DNA of 64,000 nt. It comes from Streptomyces djakartensis. GTDB taxonomy: Bacteria > Actinomycetota > Actinomycetes > Streptomycetales > Streptomycetaceae. This document shows, in pieces, positions 37,100 through 44,599 of the stretch. Position 1 is the first letter of the stretch. The number at the start of each line of letters is the position of its first letter. The DNA is taken from the NCBI RefSeq assembly GCF_014651075.1, contig NZ_BMWE01000002.1:248001-312000 (forward strand). The letters are read 5' to 3'. Below the pieces are notes generated by a model. The model did no database searches. It was not told where the DNA came from and saw only the letters and a list, made by a program, of their open reading frames with translations. Made by a program: the position numbers and the translations under genes.

Positions 37100-39114
37100 G
37101 CAGAGAACACACCACCCGGGTCGAGAGCACGCGGGGCGTCACGCACACGGGCGACGGCCACATCTACGTCAACCTCGGCTCCGCTGCCCACGAACCCCGA
37201 AAGCCGGTCTTCCGGCAGCTTCCCGACGACCAACTGCGCTGGACCCGAAGGGTGTTAGTCGCTCCGGTGAACATGGGAAGGGCACGCAACACACTCGAGG
37301 AGACGGGCACCGTCATCCTCGACGGTGCTCCCGGCAGCGGCCGCTCGGCCACGGCTCGCGTACTGTTGCGCGAACACCACCGTCCCGGCGGCGCCTTCCG
37401 CGAACTCCTGCCCGCCGAGCTGGACGAGCTGCCGCTGTACGACGACCCGGCTTTCGTCGACCCGGGCGACCGGCTGCTGCTCGACCTGTCCACCGCGGAG
37501 GCCGGTCTGTGGCATGCGGCCCGGGGCGGCCTTCCCGCCCTGCGCCAGACGGTGCGCGAGCGGCGGGCCCATCTCGTCGTCGTCATGCCGCACGAAGGGG
37601 CCCTCGATCCCGACCTGCAGCACTTCCGTGTCGAGATTGGACCGCCAGCTTTCCCCATGGAGGTTCTCAGACGACACCTGCGCGCCCACGGCGTGCCGTG
37701 CGAGCAGTTTCTCCGGAACGACGTCACTGTCGACGAGTTCCTGAGCGAACGCAAACCCATGCGGGAGATCGCCGACTTCGCCGACCGCATACGCCGTGCC
37801 CGCGAAACGGCCGGGCCCCGCGAGGGATTCCCCGAGTGGTGCGCGGCCGCGAAACGTGCGCGTGCCGGGCGCCACGCCGAAGTCGCCGACCGCGTCGCCG
37901 GTTTGCCCGACGCCTCCCAACGCGCCCTGATGGTCGCCGTGTCCATGCTCCACGGCGCGCACGCCGACGTCGTCCACCGGGCGGCCGCACTTCTGCTGAG
38001 CACGGTCGGGGCCCCCGAGGAGGAGACTCCGCTCCTCCAGCGCAAGGACCTCGCCCAGCGGCTGTCGGAGATCTCGGCCCGCCCCGGGCCCGACGGTCGC
38101 GTGCGGTTCACCGAGCTGGACTACGACTCCGCCGTCCGCGCCCACTTCTGGGACCACATGCCCGACCTGCGGCCGCACCTCGGCGCGTGGGTCGCGCGGG
38201 TCGTCGAGTCGAGCGACCCGCATCTCGTGCCGGACATCCGCGACGGACTGGTGGCCCGGCTGGCGGGTGAGTTTCTGCGAACCGGGCGGCCCGACGCGCT
38301 CGCCGCGCTCGCCGAACGGTGGAGCGCACAGGGAGCGGGCAGAGCCCGGTCGGAGGCCGCGGTTCAGGCGCTCACCTGCGGTCTCGCGGACCCCGCCCAT
38401 GGCAGGGACTTCCGCGAGCGGATCTACCAGTGGTGCGCGTACCGTCGGCTGACGGGTGAGTTCGCCCAGGTGCTGGTCCAGGTCTGCGCCGACGTCCTCG
38501 CGCTGGACCATCCGGACCACGCCCTGATCCGGCTGCACCATCTCGCCCGGCGTGAGCGCGGCACGGCCCATGCGCTGCAGGCCCTGTGCGACCTGGTGGC
38601 CGGCAGCCGACGGCTACGCCGAAGGCTGCTCGACCGGCTGGCACGCGGCGACCTCGCACCGACCGACCTGGCCATCTTTCTGCGCGTCAGCGATCCGGAG
38701 CCGCTCACGGACCGCTCCGTCACCACTCGCGCCCTGGTCGACGAGGACGGTGTACGACGCTCGCTGATCACGTGCTGGCGTGCCGTGCTGACCCACGCGG
38801 TGTCGCGGCCGGAAGGCCGATGCGTGGCATCACGGGCAGAGGTACAGAGCTGGCTGCACTGGGCGGCCGAGGGCGCCGGTGACCGGGGGGAGGTCCTCCT
38901 CGACCTGCTGGTCGCTGCCGCCGACCGATGCGGTGAGGACCGGGGCGCGGCGTTCGCCGCGCTGTACGCGTCCGCGCGCCAGGCGGAGTTCGCTTCTCCG
39001 GGCGCCGGCGCCCACTCCACCGAGACGACCGACCTGTTGCTCCACAAGATCGGCGTGGCACAGAACCTCGGTCCTGCCGCCCCGTCGGCATCGGCCAGAA
39101 GGGGGCGATCATGA
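37096..39114 (+). CDS. P-loop NTPase (STAND-like) with N-terminal motif shared with the TIR protein; TTA codon
   Basis: A 672-aa protein. The N-terminus reads GVTHTGDGHIYVNLGS (14-29), closely matching the TIR C-terminal GAVHTGSGSIYNNS. A P-loop follows, LDGAPGSGRSATA (75-87), in which the usual Lys is Arg83. A Walker-B-like strand is RLLLDLS (126-132). The rest (about 230-650) is helical, Ala/Arg/Leu-rich, repeat-like. The layout (signalling motif, NTPase, helical sensor) resembles NLR/STAND proteins, although canonical NACHT or NB-ARC motifs are not seen. Codon 54 is TTA (37255-37257). It overlaps both neighbours by 4 bp (GTGA, ATGA). Function is inferred. Confidence 0.75.
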   Translation: MSREHTTRVESTRGVTHTGDGHIYVNLGSAAHEPRKPVFRQLPDDQLRWTRRVLVAPVNMGRARNTLEETGTVILDGAPGSGRSATARVLLREHHRPGGAFRELLPAELDELPLYDDPAFVDPGDRLLLDLSTAEAGLWHAARGGLPALRQTVRERRAHLVVVMPHEGALDPDLQHFRVEIGPPAFPMEVLRRHLRAHGVPCEQFLRNDVTVDEFLSERKPMREIADFADRIRRARETAGPREGFPEWCAAAKRARAGRHAEVADRVAGLPDASQRALMVAVSMLHGAHADVVHRAAALLLSTVGAPEEETPLLQRKDLAQRLSEISARPGPDGRVRFTELDYDSAVRAHFWDHMPDLRPHLGAWVARVVESSDPHLVPDIRDGLVARLAGEFLRTGRPDALAALAERWSAQGAGRARSEAAVQALTCGLADPAHGRDFRERIYQWCAYRRLTGEFAQVLVQVCADVLALDHPDHALIRLHHLARRERGTAHALQALCDLVAGSRRLRRRLLDRLARGDLAPTDLAIFLRVSDPEPLTDRSVTTRALVDEDGVRRSLITCWRAVLTHAVSRPEGRCVASRAEVQSWLHWAAEGAGDRGEVLLDLLVAAADRCGEDRGAAFAALYASARQAEFASPGAGAHSTETTDLLLHKIGVAQNLGPAAPSASARRGRS

Positions 39115-40187
39115 CGACCGCACGCAAGACGACGACCGTGTTCCTCACTGTCATGTGCGGCCTGCTGCTGACCATCGTCGGCCTGGTGCAGCGATGGCCC
39201 GGCTGGACCTGGCCGGCGCTGGCCGCGCTTCTTCTCGGGCTGCCCGCGGTGACCTTCCGGGTCGCCTCGCAGCGCCGCGGCCCGGTGCCGGTCAGCTTCG
39301 AGGAGCAGCTCACGGCTGCCCCGGTGGAGCGAACCGAGTACCGCGTCAACCGAGTCGCGCTCCCGAGCCTCTGGGACGACTACCACTTCGTCTTCTCGGC
39401 GACCGTACGGTGGTGCTTCGCCGACGGTCCGGGGCGCGGCACGGTCGTCAACCCGGCCGGCCTCGCCGTCGACGCGGTCCTCAGCCGGGCCCGCGCGATT
39501 GCCGAGAAGCGGGAACCCGGCCACGCCTCGTTCCTTCAGCACGAACTCGGTGGCGCCCTCAGCCGCATGTGCCCGGATTCCACGGGCCACCTCCGGGCGA
39601 TGGCCGAGGACATCAACCTCACGTTGCCCGACGAGGATCAGGAGCGTCTGGATCGGCTCGCCAGCGTGCGCAAGGACGAGGCGGTCTGGGAGCACCAGCG
39701 CAAGTACGAGCAGAGCAAGCGCCGGTATCTGGGCGAGGACGCCCTCAAGGACACCGGCAGCGCCGTCGTGTGGTGGCTCACCAGGAACGACGAGCACGTG
39801 GCGAAGACCGTGGCCGACCTCCCCTTGCTGGCGCAGCTGACCTCCGCTGCCAACGACACCGACATCCCCGAGCGCCTGCTCGAGATGCTGCCGAACCGGC
39901 CAGGAGGACCCTGGACGCCGGACATCGGCACAGAGTCTGCCGATCTCCCAGCCCGTGAGCCCTCGGCTGCAGACCACCTGTCGGGGTTCTTCGAAGCTAT
40001 GGGCTTCACGGAGGACGACGACCGGCGGGCGATGCTGGCCCGACAGTTCTCACAGCTCGTCGAGCAGCACAACCGCCACGAGACAGCGGAGGACCTCCTA
40101 CGTCGATTCGACCCGCCGAGACCTCCCGCTCCCGAGATCGGAGCGGAACCGGCGCCCGACCCCGAGCCGCCGGCCGACACGGTCTGA
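39111..40187 (+). CDS. Membrane-anchored protein of the TIR operon
   Basis: A 358-aa protein with two N-terminal membrane helices (about 8-26 and 31-48). The soluble domain contains YHFVFSATVRWCF, NPAGLAVDAVLSRARAIAEK, LTLPDEDQERLDRLASVRKD and a charged helix KYEQSKRRYLGEDALKD, then VVWWLTRNDEHVAKTVADLP and a Pro-rich tail. The mix of a beta domain after a membrane hairpin and long charged helices recalls SPFH/band-7 scaffolds, but this is only a resemblance. Start overlaps the NTPase stop (ATGA). It could be the membrane platform or the membrane-perturbing arm of the system. Confidence 0.72.
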   Translation: MTTARKTTTVFLTVMCGLLLTIVGLVQRWPGWTWPALAALLLGLPAVTFRVASQRRGPVPVSFEEQLTAAPVERTEYRVNRVALPSLWDDYHFVFSATVRWCFADGPGRGTVVNPAGLAVDAVLSRARAIAEKREPGHASFLQHELGGALSRMCPDSTGHLRAMAEDINLTLPDEDQERLDRLASVRKDEAVWEHQRKYEQSKRRYLGEDALKDTGSAVVWWLTRNDEHVAKTVADLPLLAQLTSAANDTDIPERLLEMLPNRPGGPWTPDIGTESADLPAREPSAADHLSGFFEAMGFTEDDDRRAMLARQFSQLVEQHNRHETAEDLLRRFDPPRPPAPEIGAEPAPDPEPPADTV

Positions 40188-40231
40188 CCGTCGACCGGGA
40201 CATTTCATCCCTGCGCATCCAGGAGGACGCG

Positions 40232-40675
40232 ATGGACGCAGAACTGGCCGCGATGGCGGCATCGGGGGCCGCCACCCTGGTCTCCCTCATGGTCACCGAT
40301 TCCTGGACTCACGCCCGCGCACTGATGGGCCGGTTCCTGGCACGTGCGGGCGCGGACACCGTCGCGATCACCAGCCTGGACGACGCGCGTGCGCGGCTGC
40401 TCCTCACGGGCACCGCGGTGGACGAGCGCGCCGTGTCCGGCATCGCGGCCGAGTGGCAGACTCGTCTCTGCGGGCTGGTGGAAGCCGGGGCGCTCACCGG
40501 CGAGGAACTGAGTGCTCTCGGGGCGTCGCTGCGCCGACTGGCGGCCGCCGCAGCGAGCCGCCCAGCCACGGTGCACAACACCGTCTCCGGCGGCACCCAG
40601 CACGGCCCGATCGTCCAGGCCGGCACCGTCACCGGCCTGGCTTTCCCGCCAGATCCGTCCCCGCGCCGGGAATAG
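40232..40675 (+). CDS. Small protein with C-terminal VQAG (RHIM-like) motif
   Basis: A 147-aa protein. The N-terminal 110 residues are helical (MDAELAAMAASGAATLVSLM, EWQTRLCGLVEAG). The C-terminus is VHNTVSGGTQHGPIVQAGTV (114-133) then TGLAF, parallel to VHNSIGDVSGTSVQAG in the TIR protein. Small proteins of this design are frequent beside Streptomyces signalling and conflict genes as far as I recall. It probably nucleates or joins the assembly through the motif. AGGAGG precedes the ATG at 40232; gap to the previous gene is 44 bp. Confidence 0.75.
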   Translation: MDAELAAMAASGAATLVSLMVTDSWTHARALMGRFLARAGADTVAITSLDDARARLLLTGTAVDERAVSGIAAEWQTRLCGLVEAGALTGEELSALGASLRRLAAAAASRPATVHNTVSGGTQHGPIVQAGTVTGLAFPPDPSPRRE

Positions 40676-40741
40676 TCGCAGGGCGGGGCAGCAGGCTCCC
40701 TTGCCGCGGTGCAGGTCAGCAAGCCGGAAGCCGTCCGGCCT

Positions 40742-40790
40742 GATGCTGACCGTTTGCTGACCTGGAGGCGGCAATCAGGTCCCTGACCTG
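40742..40790. repeat. 49-bp repeat, copy 1
   Basis: The first 21 bp (40742-40762, containing TGCTGACC twice) are identical to 43671-43691. CTGACCTG at 40783-40790 recurs at the same 41-bp offset in copy 2 (43712-43719). The 20 bp in between are only about half identical. The pattern of conserved outer words suggests protein-binding sites, for example recombinase arm sites, near the panD fragment. Confidence 0.7.
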
Positions 40791-40806
40791 CGAAAACACC
40801 CAAACG

Positions 40807-40839
40807 CTAGATCTTGGACTTAAACATGGTACGCAGCAT
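40807..40839 (-). pseudogene. Duplicate 5' end of panD (10 codons)
   Basis: On the minus strand ATG at 40839 reads MLRTMFKSKI then TAG. Ten codons match the start of panD ([10 protein letters not shown]) at 26 of 30 bases; beyond that, similarity ends abruptly. Both copies face the same way, 8.1 kb apart. This looks like an attachment-site duplication left when an element carrying the AbiEii and TIR genes joined the panD 5' end. No integrase gene is seen between the copies. Confidence 0.65.
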
Positions 40840-40977
40840 TTGTTGGCCGCGGCCTCTTCGATCCGACGTAGGTCGCCGGTTGTGCCGAGGCACGCTGCGG
40901 GTGCCCCGCTCCGTCGGGAAAAGGAGATCGCACAGGCAATGGATCACCCTGTCCCCCTCTCCGGGTACCGTCAGGGT

Positions 40978-42663
40978 ATGAGTCATCCGCACCCCCAGCT
41001 GAAAGCCGCACCGCCCCTTCCCGAAGGAGGGCTGCGGGTCATCGCCCTGGGCGGCCTGGGTGAGATCGGCCGCAACATGACCGTCTTCGAGCACGCGGGC
41101 AAGTTGCTCATCGTCGACTGCGGCGTGCTGTTCCCCGAGGAGACCCAGCCCGGCGTGGACGTGATCCTGCCGGACTTCACCTCGATCCGGGACCGGCTGG
41201 ACGACATCGTGGCCGTGGTACTCACCCACGGCCACGAGGACCACATCGGTGGCGTGCCGTACCTGCTGCGCGAGCGGTCCGACATTCCCCTCGTCGGCTC
41301 CAAGCTGACGCTGGCGTTTCTGGAGGCCAAGCTCAAAGAACACGGCATCCGGCCGCGCACGGTGCGGGTGCGGGAGGGCGACCGGCGCGGCTTCGGGCCC
41401 TTCGACTGCGAGTTCGTGGCGGTCAACCACTCCATCCCCGACAGCCTCGCGGTCGCGATCCGCACCCAGGCCGGGATGGTGCTGCACACCGGCGACTTCA
41501 AGATGGACCAGTTCCCTCTCGACGACCGCATCACCGATCTGCGCGCCTTCGCCCGCCTCGGCGAGGAGGGCGTGGACCTGTTCCTCACCGACTCCACCAA
41601 CGCCGAAGTGCCCGGATTCACCACCTCCGAGCTGGAGCTGAACCCGGCGATCGAGCAGGTGATGCGCACCGCGCCGCGCCGGGTCATCGTCTCCAGCTTC
41701 GCCAGCCACGTGCACCGCATCCAGCAGGTCCTGGACGCCGCCCACCAGCACGGCCGCAAGGTCGCCTTCGTCGGCCGCTCCATGGTCCGCAACATGGGCA
41801 TCGCCCGTGACCTGGGCTATCTCAAGGTCCCCTCCGGTCTGGTCGTGAGCACGAAGGAGCTGGAGAAGCTCCCGGACCACAAGGTCACTCTGGTGTGCAC
41901 CGGCTCCCAGGGCGAACCGATGGCCGCGCTGTCACGGATGGCCAACCGCGACCACGTGATCCGCATCGGCAAGGGCGACACCGTCCTGCTCGCCAGTTCC
42001 CTGATCCCCGGCAACGAGAACGCCATCTACCGGGTGATCAACGGACTCACCCGGTGGGGCGCCCACGTGGTCCACAAGGGCAACGCCAAGGTGCACGTCT
42101 CCGGGCACGCCAGCGCCGGCGAACTCGTCTACTGCTACAACATCGTCAAACCCCGCAACGTCATGCCTGTGCACGGCGAATGGCGCCACCTGCGGGCCAA
42201 CGGCGACCTCGCCATCCGTACCGGTGTCGACCCCGAACGGGTCGTCATCGCCGAGGACGGCGTCGTCGTCGACCTGGTCGACGGGCGGGCGTCCATCACC
42301 GGCAAGGTCCCCGCCGGCAACGTCTACGTGGACGGCATGGAAGTCGGCGGCGCCACCGAAGCGTCCCTCAAGGACCGCCTCACCCTCGCCGCCGAAGGCG
42401 TGGTCACGGTGGTGGCGATCGTCGACGCGGACACCGGCGCCCTCGCCGAGGCCCCCGACTTCCTGGCCCGCGGCTTCGTCCACGACGACACCACCTTCGA
42501 GCCGGTCATCCCCGTCATCGAGAAGACCCTGGCCACCGCGGCCGAGGAAGGCGTCGGGGACGCGCGCCAACTCGAACAGCTCCTCGCCCGCGCCGTGGCG
42601 AACTGGGCGTTCCGCACCCACCGTCGCAAGCCGCTCATCATCCCCGTCATCATCGACGCCTGA
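40978..42663 (+). CDS. Ribonuclease J paralogue (MBL-fold RNase)
   Basis: A 561-aa RNase J, the usual length. Metallo-beta-lactamase motifs HGHEDHIGG, HTGDFKMDQ and the beta-CASP part (LTDSTNAEVPG, SFASHVHRIQQ, CTGSQGEPMAALSRMAN, HVSGHASAGELVY) are intact, and the C-terminal domain is complete, so it should be an active 5'-exo/endonuclease. The start MSHPHPQLKAA matches other Streptomyces RNase J proteins. Streptomycetes normally have one housekeeping copy beside dapA. This one sits alone among accessory genes and remnants between two copies of a 49-bp repeat, so it is probably a second, acquired copy. Confidence 0.9.
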   Translation: MSHPHPQLKAAPPLPEGGLRVIALGGLGEIGRNMTVFEHAGKLLIVDCGVLFPEETQPGVDVILPDFTSIRDRLDDIVAVVLTHGHEDHIGGVPYLLRERSDIPLVGSKLTLAFLEAKLKEHGIRPRTVRVREGDRRGFGPFDCEFVAVNHSIPDSLAVAIRTQAGMVLHTGDFKMDQFPLDDRITDLRAFARLGEEGVDLFLTDSTNAEVPGFTTSELELNPAIEQVMRTAPRRVIVSSFASHVHRIQQVLDAAHQHGRKVAFVGRSMVRNMGIARDLGYLKVPSGLVVSTKELEKLPDHKVTLVCTGSQGEPMAALSRMANRDHVIRIGKGDTVLLASSLIPGNENAIYRVINGLTRWGAHVVHKGNAKVHVSGHASAGELVYCYNIVKPRNVMPVHGEWRHLRANGDLAIRTGVDPERVVIAEDGVVVDLVDGRASITGKVPAGNVYVDGMEVGGATEASLKDRLTLAAEGVVTVVAIVDADTGALAEAPDFLARGFVHDDTTFEPVIPVIEKTLATAAEEGVGDARQLEQLLARAVANWAFRTHRRKPLIIPVIIDA

Positions 42664-42915
42664 GCCGCGGCCCGGCGGCACGGTCCGCGTTCCGGTGGCG
42701 GCCCCGCGAGCATCGAGGTCGGGCACGCCCGGACCGGACCGGTGGCGAAGCCGCCGGGCTCAACGAGGCGGATCACCTCGCCGCGGGCGGCCGGCAGGTC
42801 CGCGAGGGAGTCGGTGCTGCGGGCGACGGCCCTGTCGCCGCGCTTCAGGGCCGCCTTTCGGGACCGCGGCGCCCAGCGGCTCCTGCGAGCCGGCCACCAT
42901 GCAGGCGAAGCCGAT
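42664..42915 (-). pseudogene. Short-chain dehydrogenase remnant
   Basis: Minus-strand frames carry pieces of an SDR: a degenerate Gly-rich start (MVAGSQEPLGAAV), then in another frame ALKRGDRAVARSTDSLADLP and GEVIRLVEPGGFATG. The last string joins an N-terminal part to the C-terminal VEPGGFAT motif of that family, so most of the middle is missing and one frameshift is present. Third positions are GC-rich, as in real genes. It is decayed. Confidence 0.45.
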
Positions 42916-42938
42916 GCCCTGCGAACCGGCACACCGCG

Positions 42939-43427
42939 TCATTCCGAAGGAATGTGAAACTCGAATTCGGGACGGTCCCACGGCACGGCGGGCGGGTTCG
43001 CGAGCACGGTCCCGGTCCGCACTGCACCGACGCGGTGGTAGAAGTCCTCGGCGGGAATGTGCGACACGACCCTGAGACGGTCGATCCCGGCAGCACGGGC
43101 CTCGGACTGCATGTGCGCCACAAGCAGCCGTCCAATACCCCGTCCTTGCACTTCGTCGGCGACGAACAGCAGGTCGAGCTCCGGTGGGGCAAGAACGAGC
43201 GAGTAGAACCCGAGGACCCGGCCTCCGTGCTCGTCGGCGCCGACGGCCACAAAGGTGCGGTGGGCCTCGATGTAATCAGGACCGACCCGGTAGCCCGCGA
43301 CTGCGGCTGCGTACTTCCCCTCATAGGCGCCTGAGCCACGCACGAGCCGCGTGAGCCGTTTGGCATCCCGCGCGACCGCCCTCCGTATCGTGACCGGCTG
43401 GCTGACCGGGGAAGTGCGTGAACTCAT
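42939..43427 (-). CDS. GNAT family N-acetyltransferase
   Basis: A 162-aa acetyltransferase. The core reads LLFVADEVQGRGIGRLLVAH (acetyl-CoA loop) and then RLRVVSHIPAEDFYHRVGAV, a pattern of single-domain GNATs that modify small molecules or act as TacT-like toxins. No DUF1778-type antitoxin gene is next to it, so a toxin role is not supported. Start at ATG 43427 is tentative; a GTG at 43445 is in frame. Flanked by remnants. Confidence 0.82.
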   Translation of the reverse strand: MSSRTSPVSQPVTIRRAVARDAKRLTRLVRGSGAYEGKYAAAVAGYRVGPDYIEAHRTFVAVGADEHGGRVLGFYSLVLAPPELDLLFVADEVQGRGIGRLLVAHMQSEARAAGIDRLRVVSHIPAEDFYHRVGAVRTGTVLANPPAVPWDRPEFEFHIPSE

Positions 43428-43541
43428 CGGGAGAGTATTTCGCACCGGGAAGCGCCTTCGTGCGGCGGGTCTGCTGCTCGCGCAGGCGTTCCTGCACCGC
43501 TCCCCGGAACCCCTCGCCCAGGCCTCGCAAGACGCAGCAGG

Positions 43542-43660
43542 TCACGCGGAGGCCGCCGCAGTGGAGGCGGCTTCGGTCTCGGTGTCGGGAATGACGACGG
43601 TGCCGAAGCCGAGGCCCATGGCGCCGGCGCAGTGGACGAGAAGGACACCCGCTGGGACCC
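43542..43660 (-). pseudogene. Truncated paralogue of the 42-codon gene at 34.4 kb
   Basis: A 25-codon frame (43619 down to 43542) starts MGLGFGTVVIPDTETEAAS and ends early. The flanking DNA to about 43660 also matches the region around 34407-34567. Another frame beyond the stop carries on the VTCC part, so a frameshift probably broke it. Confidence 0.45.
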
Positions 43661-43670
43661 TCCCACGCCC

Positions 43671-43719
43671 GATGCTGACCGTTTGCTGACCCAAGCGGGG
43701 CTATCAAGCCTCTGACCTG
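43671..43719. repeat. 49-bp repeat, copy 2
   Basis: Second copy of the 40742-40790 repeat: 21 identical bases at 43671-43691 and CTGACCTG at 43712-43719. Together the copies bracket the RNase J paralogue, an SDR remnant and a GNAT gene (2.9 kb). Confidence 0.7.
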
Positions 43720-43841
43720 TATTTCCCCGACGTCCGATGCTCACGCCATGCGGATCCGCCGACGGTCGTCCGGGTCCGGGACGAGCGCGGCGCTGAGCTG
43801 CTCGGGCACGGGCCGGTGTGGGCCACTGTGTCCCGATCCGG

Positions 43842-44429
43842 TCAGCTGTCCTTGCCCATCGCCTTGCGGACGGCGTCACGAGACCGGTCGATCACGGCCG
43901 CCACGGGTCCGGCGGCGACATTCTCCGCCGCGGTCTCCACTCCCGGATGCGGGCGGGTGGGCGCCATGGCCTCGGCGGCACGGACCGCCGTGGCCATCAT
44001 GGACAGCTGCTGCGCTCCGGCCTTCTCGCGCAGCCCGGGGAACTCGTACTGTTCCTCCGAGGCCGCGTGCTGCAGCACGTCCGCGCGCAGTTCCCGCAAG
44101 GCGGGCATGAAGCCGGGGTCGTGGGGGTCCATGTCATCGAGTCGGCTCAGCTTCTCCTTCGCGGCCCTCTCCTCTCCGAGACGGTCGTCGACCACCTGCT
44201 CACCGTCCTGCAGGAGACGGCGGGCTGCCGGGTGGACCACTTCCTCCTCGGCGGTCTCGTGGACGGCCAGCAGGCGGACGAGCCTGCGGAACGCCTCCGT
44301 CCGGTCGTCGGCGGTGGCGTTCTCGACCTCGGCGAAGAGATCACGGATGTGGTTGTGCTGCCGCATCAGCAATGCCACGACGTCGTCGTTCTCGCCGGCG
44401 TCGTCGAGGCGGGGCGTGGCGTCGGTCAA
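43842..44429 (-). CDS. Hemerythrin-domain (HHE) protein
   Basis: A 195-aa protein with a hemerythrin-like di-iron four-helix bundle. Ligand-type residues are in LLMRQHNHIRDLFAEVE, LLAVHETAEEEVVHPAARR and VLQHAASEEQYEFPGLRE. The C-terminal third (AVRAAEAMAPTRPHPGVETA) is typical of actinobacterial members. They are thought to bind oxygen or nitric oxide or handle redox stress. No ATG or GTG fits; TTG at 44429 with AAGGGAG upstream is the likely start. Confidence 0.87.
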   Translation of the reverse strand: MTDATPRLDDAGENDDVVALLMRQHNHIRDLFAEVENATADDRTEAFRRLVRLLAVHETAEEEVVHPAARRLLQDGEQVVDDRLGEERAAKEKLSRLDDMDPHDPGFMPALRELRADVLQHAASEEQYEFPGLREKAGAQQLSMMATAVRAAEAMAPTRPHPGVETAAENVAAGPVAAVIDRSRDAVRKAMGKDS

Positions 44430-44599
44430 GACAGTCTCCCTTGCGGTGCGATCCCGAAGCGGCGTCGGCCCGCAGGCAGCGGGCACCCGGGCTTCGTCCA
44501 GGTTGTCCCTGGTGACGGGCGGCCGCGACCCGCGCGGGGCCGAACGGCGCAGGTGATCACCCAGGGCGAGCAGCCGGGAGCGCACGGAGGAGGACCGCC

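Noticed and set aside
42939..43427. GNAT as TacT-type toxin
   Set aside because: No antitoxin-like DNA-binding gene is adjacent, so a toxin-antitoxin call is not supported.
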